IMG/VR virus record: IMGVR_UViG_3300025325_000039
Span: 1 to 49,069 of that record
Strand: one strand, 5' to 3'
Source: a virus
Length of the DNA stretch: 49,069 nt
Of this stretch, positions 18,034 to 23,862 are shown piece after piece. How positions within the stretch are numbered: the stretch's first letter is position 1; every line of letters starts with the position of its first letter. A program made the translations under genes and the position numbers. Below the pieces are notes generated by a model that saw only the letters and a program-made list of their open reading frames with translations, made no database searches and was not told the origin of the DNA.

Positions 18034-18495
18034 CTACGATTTCCGCCGGCGCGCGGCCGGCCGCGGCTGCGCCGTAGCGCGTGCCAACTCTCCCGGCATG
18101 AAGTACTCGACGGCCTGGATAACCTCGCGTTCCAGATAGCCACAAGCCTCTGTGACTGCGCGGATGACAGCCGCGAGATCCCGTTGCTCCGCGAGGGCAT
18201 AGCTCTCAACCCACTCGCGATAGCGAGCCCCGGGATTGGGGTCGATGGGCACGCCGGCGAGCGCCAGCTGCTCGACCCAGCCGTCGTCGGCTGGTGCCAT
18301 CGTGCCAGGGGGAGCAGCGTCGAACTCCGTCCCCAGCAGCAGCAGCACACGCGCCACGGCCATGATCCGATTGGAGTGAAGCTCCGTAGGGTCCGCATCG
18401 TCCGTAGGGTCCGCATCGATTGTGACGGCATCGATGGCGCGACGGAGCGCTCCCCGAGGGACGGCTCTGACGCGGAGCGTGATGCCGTTGCTCAG
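18034..18495 (-). CDS. Second tail-chaperone-like protein (paralogue of the gene at 18760-19293)
   Basis: The core aligns with the upstream chaperone: APPGTMAPADDGWVEQLALA here against TPPDVAPPENDSWIEELAAA there, with N-terminal agreement around TLSNGITLRVRAVPRGALRR. It ends in a basic tail (PRPAARRRKS). The start is unclear: homology begins near ITLSNG at ~18500 and no ATG, GTG or TTG is available there. A CTG at 18495 overlapping the preceding TGA (CTGA) is the best guess. The next ATG (in NRIMAV) would remove much of the conserved part. It probably acts with the tape measure protein during tail assembly. Confidence 0.6.
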   Translation of the reverse strand: MSNGITLRVRAVPRGALRRAIDAVTIDADPTDDADPTELHSNRIMAVARVLLLLGTEFDAAPPGTMAPADDGWVEQLALAGVPIDPNPGARYREWVESYALAEQRDLAAVIRAVTEACGYLEREVIQAVEYFMPGELARATAQPRPAARRRKS

Positions 18496-18794
18496 GGTGA
18501 TCCGGCGCGCGCTTTCCGCAGCGCCATCTGGCGTTCCTGGTGTTTCGCCATTGCGTCGCTGCGATGGATCTCGATCAGTCGCTGGAATCGCCAATGTGCC
18601 ACCGCCTCGATTCGCTGCTCGCGGGCCAGTCCGTCCCATTCGGGCCAGGGAATGCAAGCATGCCGTGCCGCCTCGCGTTCGTCGCGCTCCGGCACGAAGC
18701 CTGGAATGTCCGGCTCCGTGGCCAGCCCGAGATCGACCTGTTGCGACGTGAGAGGATGCTCAAGCAGCGACTCCCCGTCCCTCCAGGCCCGGAA
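18492..18794 (-). CDS. T-like extension of the tail assembly chaperone (frameshift product)
   Basis: The frame is open from 18824 and protein-like well upstream of its first start codon (GTG at 18695): LLEHPLTSQQVDLGLATEPD precedes VPERDEREAARHACIPW. The body, with WDGLAREQRIEAVAHWRF and LIEIHRSDAMAKHQER, is typical of second tail-chaperone segments made only as fusions. It overlaps the end of the upstream chaperone in the +1 frame. A slip at TTT-C (18795-18792) would give a ~266-residue fusion. Independent translation from GTG 18695 (67 aa) cannot be excluded. Confidence 0.65.
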   Translation of the reverse strand, partial: FRAWRDGESLLEHPLTSQQVDLGLATEPDIPGFVPERDEREAARHACIPWPEWDGLAREQRIEAVAHWRFQRLIEIHRSDAMAKHQERQMALRKARAGSP

Positions 18795-18824
18795 AGCACG
18801 ACATCCGCGCCAGGACCTCGCTCT
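18760..18824 (-). promoter_or_regulatory. Probable programmed +1 (or -2) frameshift region
   Basis: The two chaperone frames overlap here, between the last stop of the downstream frame (18827-18825) and the TGA of the upstream one (18762-18760). Passing from one to the other needs a +1 or -2 shift. The best +1 candidate is TGC TTT CCG at 18798-18790: tRNA-Phe on TTT can re-pair with the overlapping TTC. G runs near 18780-18772 are an alternative. Siphophages commonly make chaperone G and G-T proteins this way, though -1 is more usual. Confidence 0.55.
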
Positions 18825-19293
18825 CTAGGATACCTATGGCAGAGCGGCCGAGATTGAAAGCGGCCGTGAGGTCGGCGTCTGTCCGGCAGGCGTAGAGTTC
18901 CAGCCAGTCGAGACGGCGCGTCCACCGGCTGCGCACGTCGACGGCGATACCGGCAGCCGCGAGCTCCTCGATCCAGCTGTCATTCTCTGGAGGCGCAACG
19001 TCCGGCGGGGTGGTCACGATTTCGAGGCCACGCGCCAGAAACAATCGCGTGAGGGCGCGCATGCGCTCAGCTTGTGCTTGTTCCTGCGCGGCGCCGTAGT
19101 CCGGGTCTGAGGGGTTCTCCTCGATGTGACCATCCTCAAACGTGATCTTGGGAACCTCGGGATCGGCCACACTGCTGAGAGCGCGCCGGACGAGCGCCCT
19201 CGGAATCGGGAGGGAAGCGAGGACGACCCTTGTCGAGAGAGTCGTGGACTGGATCCCTTCCGCGTCAGTCCAGAGCAGGGGATCGTCAGCCAC
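18760..19293 (-). CDS. Tail assembly chaperone (G-like), 177 aa
   Basis: Starts at GTG 19293 (encoding MADDPLLWTDAEG). Position between the tail tube gene and the tape measure gene, modest size, helical composition and an overlapping second frame identify it as the major tail chaperone. It coats the tape measure protein before tube assembly. The segment TPPDVAPPENDSWIEELAAA recurs in the gene at 18034-18495. Normal termination gives 177 aa; frameshifting adds the T-like part. Confidence 0.7.
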   Translation of the reverse strand: MADDPLLWTDAEGIQSTTLSTRVVLASLPIPRALVRRALSSVADPEVPKITFEDGHIEENPSDPDYGAAQEQAQAERMRALTRLFLARGLEIVTTPPDVAPPENDSWIEELAAAGIAVDVRSRWTRRLDWLELYACRTDADLTAAFNLGRSAIGILESEVLARMSCFPGLEGRGVAA

Positions 19294-19311
19294 GGCCGCA
19301 GTGTATCACCG

Positions 19312-19521
19312 TCACGCGGAGCGCGTGCTCGGGCATGATGAGCAATACAACCATCGACCAGGAGTCAGGCTCAGCAGATATGGCTTCTCGCGGAGGTCCG
19401 TGACTGTGAATCGGTAACTGTGTCCGCAGTAGAGGAGAACGTCCAGTCCCCAGACGTCGGCCCGAAGCTGGCGAATGGCCGAGCGCCCGGGCCGGTGGGG
19501 CCTTCGGGAGATCCTCACCAT
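19312..19521 (-). CDS. Small putative zinc-binding protein, 69 aa
   Basis: Contains LYCGHSYRF and WLYCSSCPSTRS, a C-x-H...C-x-x-C arrangement that could bind one zinc ion, like many tiny phage proteins. The N-terminus is Arg-rich. The start at 19521 has only a weak upstream site. It lies between the tail tube and chaperone genes. Function unknown. Confidence 0.5.
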   Translation of the reverse strand: MVRISRRPHRPGRSAIRQLRADVWGLDVLLYCGHSYRFTVTDLREKPYLLSLTPGRWLYCSSCPSTRSA

Positions 19522-19610
19522 TGGAGTAGGCGACTCTCAGGGAATGCCCAGTCCAGCCACCGCGCAGCCCAGCATCGCCACCAGCTCAGGAGCCAGGCGA
19601 CGCAGACCAT
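19515..19610 (-). CDS. Possible Trp-rich membrane peptide, 31 aa
   Basis: Reads MVCVAWLLSWWRCWAARW then LDWAFPESRLLQW. Seven Trp in 31 residues is unusual. It overlaps the ends of the genes on both sides. Codon third positions are G/C-rich. There is no strong ribosome site, so it may be a chance frame. Confidence 0.25.
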   Translation of the reverse strand: MVCVAWLLSWWRCWAARWLDWAFPESRLLQW

Positions 19611-19726
19611 GGCGGGATCCACTCGGGATCCTCGGGCACATCGGCGGACCGCCACTCGTTGCGCTCCCACTCGGCGCGGCCGATCCCCCGTAGTTCACCC
19701 AGCGTTCGTCCGTCATCGCAGCTCAA
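19586..19726 (-). CDS. Small acidic/Trp protein, 46 aa
   Basis: A TTG at 19726 overlaps the stop of the upstream membrane protein gene (TTGA), giving a product with GELRGIGRAEWERNEWRSAD and EDPEWIPPWS. The amphipathic acidic/Trp composition looks coded rather than random. An alternative frame from an ATG nine bases after the stop is less protein-like. No family recognised. Confidence 0.4.
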   Translation of the reverse strand: MSCDDGRTLGELRGIGRAEWERNEWRSADVPEDPEWIPPWSASPGS

Positions 19727-19920
19727 TCGCTCATGATTAGCCTCGTGAAGCCTAGCAGGCTTGCCCCCACCGCAGCTGCTAGGCCGGTCACGAGGCCGAC
19801 GAGCCATTCACGTGGCTCGAGGAGGTCCGCGGCGTCGAGCTGAACGAGAGCGTTTGCCATCGATGCCAGAATGGCCACGCCCACCGTCACCGCCAATTGC
19901 TCGAGCCGCTTCGTCAACAT
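19723..19920 (-). CDS. Two-span membrane protein, 65 aa (holin-like)
   Basis: A basic N-terminus (LTKRLEQ) is followed by two hydrophobic helices (VTVGVAILASMANALV and LVGLVTGLAAAVGASLLGF) separated by an acidic loop (DAADLLEPRE). Size and topology match small class II holin-like proteins. It starts two bases after the tail tube gene and lies far from the lysis candidates, so a virion or membrane role is equally possible. Confidence 0.55.
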   Translation of the reverse strand: MLTKRLEQLAVTVGVAILASMANALVQLDAADLLEPREWLVGLVTGLAAAVGASLLGFTRLIMSD

Positions 19921-19922
19921 CG

Positions 19923-21440
19923 TCAAGCGGCCTTGATCAAGCGGCCATCTGAACCGTCGACGGCAAGCCCACCCCAGAGGCTCACGTTCTCGACGCCGCG
20001 CGCCGTCGCTGCGACCACGGCATTGAGCTGCCGGGACGTGGGCCAGGTGACGGCTTGCTCTGGCAGCCGATACCACGAGTAGCCGCCGTCGATTGTCCGG
20101 TAGGCATGGCCGCGGAGGTTTCCGGTGTCGTTCCAGATCAAGTAGCCGACTTCCCGCGTGGCGAAGCAGATATCGGCGACGCTGCCAGTCCCGGAGCCCT
20201 GAAAGGTCTTTGCGTCCCAGTTGTCGCCGCCATCAATCGTGTAGTAGACGTTCCCGTCCGCGGCGCCGATCCACCAGATCTGATCGGTGACCATCCAGAC
20301 CGTATTGAGAACGGTAGCTGCGATGGGTCCGGTGACCGCTGCCCAGGTCGAGCCGCCGTTCGTCGTTACGAGGACGGCATTGGCGTTCCCGACGGCGACG
20401 ACATTGTCGCGGTCGACAGCATGGATCGCATTGAGGTCCTGCGCCGTGACGCTGCCAGCCTCCTGAACCGTCACGCCCTGCGTGGCGTCCGTGAGCAGGT
20501 AGATGTAGCCGCCGTCCCCGACGATGTAGGTGCGATCCGCACCAAGCGAGACGAGATCGTTGGGAGGGCCCGAACCGACGTATCCCGTCGTGACCTCGGT
20601 CCAGCCGCCGAGGCCGGCGATGAGGTCCGCGGTCCGCAGGTAGTGGTGACTGATGGAGGCGTTGGAGACGACCACCAAATAAGGCCCGACGCAAGACATC
20701 GCTGACGGCGCCTCGGCGAGCCCGAGCGATGTGATGGGTGACGTCGCCCAGGTTGCGCCCCCATCCGTCGTGTAAACCACCTTGGCGGGGAGGCCGGGCG
20801 AACCCGAGGAATCGGAGACGAGTGCGAAAAGATGCTGGGCGCCATCGGAGGCGGGTCCGCAGCCACCGCAGCTGATGCTGTCGCAGATCGCGACGTCGAT
20901 CACCTCATCGGTGACCTGCGTGTCTGCCTGGATTGCCGGCAGGACGGGCTTGATCTCGTATGCCGTCCGCCCCGTGACGGCGAGGTTCTCGGGAATGATG
21001 GCGCGCTGTGAGGAATCGAGAGCGCCGACTTCGCCTGTGCTGTAGGTCGTGACCACGCCCTGGCTGATGACCAGCACCTTGCCATCGGACCAGCCAGAGT
21101 TATGGTCTCGCGGGTCCTTGCAGCTCCCAAAGTGGAACATCGGGGTGATCTCGCAGCGCCGGCGCGCAAGCGCGAACATGTCGCTGTAGGCCAGCGGGTA
21201 GCGGAACTCGAGCGGGATCGAGGGAAGTCCCTCTTGGCCCTGGATGATGTCGGTGACGTCGAATTTGTCGTACTCGGTCTCGCTGGGGGAGTAGACCGGT
21301 GTCAGGTCTCCGAGGTCCCAGGTGAGGGCACCTCCGCGAGCCTGACCTTTGTAGCTGGGAGCGTTCGTGGGCCCGGCGACTCCATCGATAACCCAGAGCC
21401 GGGAGAAAGTCGTCTTGGCGATCTTCTGGTTAGCGACCAA
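19923..21440 (-). CDS. Major tail tube protein fused to an Asp-box (BNR-like) beta-propeller
   Basis: 505 aa, from a TTG at 21440 with GGAGG 7 bases upstream. Residues 1-~185 look like a tube protein (LTPVYSPSETEYDKFDVTDI, LEFRYPLAYSDMFALARRR), and the gene stands directly before the chaperones, where the major tail protein is found. Residues ~205-500 have four Asp-box motifs: TTDGGATW (224-231), TTNGGSTW (359-366), TIDGGDNW (401-408), TIDGGYSW (449-456). These mark blades of a sialidase/YCF48-type propeller. If this is the tube protein, every subunit would display a propeller. Alternatively it is a separate tail decoration protein. No sialidase Arg triad could be identified. Confidence 0.65.
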   Translation of the reverse strand: MVANQKIAKTTFSRLWVIDGVAGPTNAPSYKGQARGGALTWDLGDLTPVYSPSETEYDKFDVTDIIQGQEGLPSIPLEFRYPLAYSDMFALARRRCEITPMFHFGSCKDPRDHNSGWSDGKVLVISQGVVTTYSTGEVGALDSSQRAIIPENLAVTGRTAYEIKPVLPAIQADTQVTDEVIDVAICDSISCGGCGPASDGAQHLFALVSDSSGSPGLPAKVVYTTDGGATWATSPITSLGLAEAPSAMSCVGPYLVVVSNASISHHYLRTADLIAGLGGWTEVTTGYVGSGPPNDLVSLGADRTYIVGDGGYIYLLTDATQGVTVQEAGSVTAQDLNAIHAVDRDNVVAVGNANAVLVTTNGGSTWAAVTGPIAATVLNTVWMVTDQIWWIGAADGNVYYTIDGGDNWDAKTFQGSGTGSVADICFATREVGYLIWNDTGNLRGHAYRTIDGGYSWYRLPEQAVTWPTSRQLNAVVAATARGVENVSLWGGLAVDGSDGRLIKAA

Positions 21441-21495
21441 CGGGGAGCCTCCGACATGGAGATCACCCCCCGGTTTCAGGCTGGAGTGTAGAGGC

Positions 21496-21750
21496 TCAGG
21501 CCGCTGGCGTCACGTGGGCGAGGAAAACTCGCGCTTGCGGCCAGCCGTGCCGACTCATGCCAGTGTACCTGAAGAGCGAGAATCGGCCCGAGCGCGCGGC
21601 TCCATGCCACCAGAGCCAAACTCCATCCCGCAACGCGAGCAGATGACGATCACGGTATGATCTCCTCGGATCCGTTAGAACACGCCGCGCCGTATCCAGT
21701 CGGCTCCCCCTGTGGTCCGGCGGTGATGGGGGACGTAAGCCATAGACCAT
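21496..21750 (-). CDS. Uncertain small protein, 84 aa
   Basis: One frame from ATG 21750 gives a basic, Trp/Arg-rich protein ending RHGWPQARVFLAHVTPAA. The same DNA also holds a chain of three shorter frames linked by 4-base overlaps: 21650-21763 (37 aa), 21555-21653 (32 aa, with ICSRCGMEF) and 21496-21558 (20 aa). G/C at third positions does not decide between them. A gene is likely here, but its frame is not settled. Confidence 0.35.
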   Translation of the reverse strand: MVYGLRPPSPPDHRGSRLDTARRVLTDPRRSYRDRHLLALRDGVWLWWHGAARSGRFSLFRYTGMSRHGWPQARVFLAHVTPAA

Positions 21751-21759
21751 AACGGATCC

Positions 21760-22065
21760 TCATGGGGGGTTTCCGTCGGTGCTGGCCAGCGCGAGGATGC
21801 GTTGCGCGTCCACCCGGAAAGCAGCCAGGACGGCATCTCTCACATCTCCGATGTGGCGCTCGAGGTCCTGTTGGGTGATGAGCCCACGATGCCAGAGCTG
21901 GTGATTAAGCCGAATTTCAGCGTCGAGCGGTAGCCCCAGCGCCTCCAGTCGAGGCGGCCCGAGGAGGATGCCATGGGGAGCCTCCCGGTCCGGCGCATCC
22001 ATGGGGATGATGGACCGAAAGCGCCGGCCGAGCTCGTCTGTCCAGTCGACGGTGCGCGTGTTCAT
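21760..22065 (-). CDS. Hypothetical connector-region protein, 101 aa
   Basis: Begins MNTRTVDWTDELGRRFRSII and contains a helix-rich middle (LDAEIRLNHQLWHRGLIT). The start overlaps the stop of the Acb2/Tad1-like gene by four bases (ATGA). The location between connector and tail tube genes suggests a neck or tail-terminator role, but I recognise no family. Confidence 0.6.
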   Translation of the reverse strand: MNTRTVDWTDELGRRFRSIIPMDAPDREAPHGILLGPPRLEALGLPLDAEIRLNHQLWHRGLITQQDLERHIGDVRDAVLAAFRVDAQRILALASTDGNPP

Positions 22066-22289
22066 GCGGGCGCACCGTCTGGTTCATTGATGGCGATCGC
22101 CGCGTTTGCCCACATGGTGGCCTGCTGCAGCGCGCGAATGGCGAGCGTCTGTTCCGCGGATTCTGGTGTGTTGATCTCTATCAGGCGCGCGAAGGCCAGG
22201 GCCCCCTCTCGCAGATGCTGATACCGCGTCGCCTGGTAGGGCGACGGCGGATGATACGTAAAAATGCGAACAAGATCCAAATAAGGCAC
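22062..22289 (-). CDS. Acb2/Tad1-hairpin-like small protein, 75 aa (possible anti-CBASS/anti-Thoeris sponge)
   Basis: GTG start at 22289 with AGGGGGG just upstream. The sequence follows a pattern I recall from the Acb2/Tad1 hairpin (DUF7681) family: FTYHPPSPYQATRY, a helix LREGALAFARLIEI, then PESAEQTLAI and ATMWANAAIAINEP. Characterised members are phage proteins that sequester cyclic nucleotide or gcADPR signals of bacterial CBASS and Thoeris defences. The match is from memory of the pattern, and many family members are untested. It is embedded among structural genes and coupled to the 101-aa gene. Confidence 0.55.
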   Translation of the reverse strand: MPYLDLVRIFTYHPPSPYQATRYQHLREGALAFARLIEINTPESAEQTLAIRALQQATMWANAAIAINEPDGAPA

Positions 22290-22298
22290 GTTCCCCCC

Positions 22299-23558
22299 TT
22301 ATGGCATCACTGCCGAGCGCACGATTGCTGTCTCAGGGTCCCTCACGCGGCGCCAGGCGGCAATGGCACCGCGCCGCGTGCCAAACGGGTTATCCAGGTC
22401 CTGAGCCGAGACATTGTAGGCCGAGAACTCCTCACCCCCAGAGCGGAAGGCGAGATCCGTCTGCCACCGGTTCATGCCCGCTGCACAGACGCAGCCCGGG
22501 CGATCGAGCTTCGCGGCCGCGAAGCGCGCGATGACGCGTTCCCAGTCGCGGTCCATCTCAATGGTCGGATGCTGGCGCTTCTGATCCTGCCAGCCGGCGC
22601 GGTAATAGAGCCGAGCGACGTCCGGCATACGCCCGACGATCCACTCGGCCCGGTCGAAATCCTCATCCGTAGCGTTCCAGTCTCCGGGAGCATACGAGAG
22701 CACACCCAGCGCTCGATCTCGCATGAGGAGGCAGCCGGTCTGCGTCTCGTAGGAGCACTGCACGCAACTGCCGCTTTCGGAGCAGCTGCAGCCACCTGCC
22801 GGCTCCCACAGGAACGACACCTGAGTCTGCGGGTCGTTGTAGATGCGGTAGACGTCGACCTCAGCGAGGAAACTTGCGTCCACCGAGGCGTCCTGGGCCT
22901 CCCAGCCGAGCGCCTCCTGAAGATCCTCCAGCACCGCGAGCTCGCGCCGGAACGTGATCGTGGAGACGCCCGACGCGATCACCACGTGGATCGGCCGGAT
23001 CTCCCATTCGGGCGCGCCGTCTTTGCCGGGATAGAACGCATGTACCTCCGCCGCATCGACCACGAGCGAGCCCGAGGCTACGGTCACGGTGCCGGTCTCA
23101 TCGTAGCTGTCGCCGTCTTCATCCGACCAGGTGATCGCACTGCCCTCCTCAAGCACTGTCGCAGCCTTGATGCCACCGGTGAGGATGTGGCCCCAGCGTG
23201 CTTTCACGATGTTGTGGAGGCCACGCACATCGAAGGACGGGCGCATTACAGCTTCGGGGCGGAAATACCGCTCGATGTGGGCCCATTCGTCGAACTCCCA
23301 GGTCGGGAGCAGGCGATAGCCGATGTAGCGCTCGAGATCGCCTTCGGCTTCGGCGATGGCCTCGGCGACGTCCTCGCGGGAGACCGCATCCGATGCCTGC
23401 CATGAGTGCTGAGCCCAGGCCTGGCCGCAGCTGACATTCTGGGTGTTCGGGAGCCCACTTGAGCCGTCGAGCTGCAGGCCGGCGCCATGAAGCGGATTGA
23501 CGCCGACGAGCTGAAACCATCGCCAGAGCGGGAGTTTGGTCGGGGTCGATGCTCTCAT
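22299..23558 (-). CDS. Head-tail connector/adaptor-like protein, 419 aa
   Basis: Residues ~60-85 (SREDVAEAIAEAEGDLERYI) look like the helical core of HK97-gp6-type connectors, followed by a beta-rich part and WIVGRMPDVARLYYRAGW. The protein is much longer than usual adaptors (~100-200 aa), so extra domains are present. A Cys cluster (257, 259, 265, 268, 276) in a Gly/Ser-rich loop and a further CVCAAG near the C-terminus could hold metal or disulfides. Position downstream of the capsid module and upstream of the tail tube gene supports a neck role. Confidence 0.6.
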   Translation of the reverse strand: MRASTPTKLPLWRWFQLVGVNPLHGAGLQLDGSSGLPNTQNVSCGQAWAQHSWQASDAVSREDVAEAIAEAEGDLERYIGYRLLPTWEFDEWAHIERYFRPEAVMRPSFDVRGLHNIVKARWGHILTGGIKAATVLEEGSAITWSDEDGDSYDETGTVTVASGSLVVDAAEVHAFYPGKDGAPEWEIRPIHVVIASGVSTITFRRELAVLEDLQEALGWEAQDASVDASFLAEVDVYRIYNDPQTQVSFLWEPAGGCSCSESGSCVQCSYETQTGCLLMRDRALGVLSYAPGDWNATDEDFDRAEWIVGRMPDVARLYYRAGWQDQKRQHPTIEMDRDWERVIARFAAAKLDRPGCVCAAGMNRWQTDLAFRSGGEEFSAYNVSAQDLDNPFGTRRGAIAAWRRVRDPETAIVRSAVMP

Positions 23559-23571
23559 GGCGCCAGTGTAC

Positions 23572-23862
23572 TCAAATGCTCCGCGATAGGCGCTCCAGCA
23601 TCAGCGCCAGCCCCGCGACGGCCGCGACCGCGAGAGGCCAGGTCGGCGCATCGAGTCGCAGCCACGCATACGCTCCCGCAGCCGTCCAGACCGACGTACA
23701 GCCGACGCAGTGCAACACACTCGCCAGGGGCAGAGGATTTCCGTCGCGCCAGAGCGCGGCTCGCAACCGCCGAATGGCCTCGAACGGCCCATCGTCCTCG
23801 ACCAAGAGCACGGCGACCCTCCACGCGGCCAGGCCGGCAAGCGCGAGGGATAGCCATGTCAC
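23572..23862 (-). CDS. DUF1360-like membrane protein, 96 aa
   Basis: GTG start at 23862 overlaps the glycosyltransferase stop (GTGA). Two or three hydrophobic segments enclose the family-like features VLLVEDDGPFEAIRRLR and LHCVGCTSVW (C-x2-C-x-S-x-W). DUF1360-type proteins of unknown function occur in phages and sporulating bacteria. As the last gene of the glycosylation cassette it could anchor or assist those enzymes at the membrane. Confidence 0.55.
   Translation of the reverse strand: MTWLSLALAGLAAWRVAVLLVEDDGPFEAIRRLRAALWRDGNPLPLASVLHCVGCTSVWTAAGAYAWLRLDAPTWPLAVAAVAGLALMLERLSRSI

Noticed and set aside
19540-19717. Alternative frame MTDERWVNYGG after the 65-aa membrane gene
   Set aside because: Composition is Ser/Gly/Pro/Arg-heavy and less coherent than the TTG-started frame covering the same bases.
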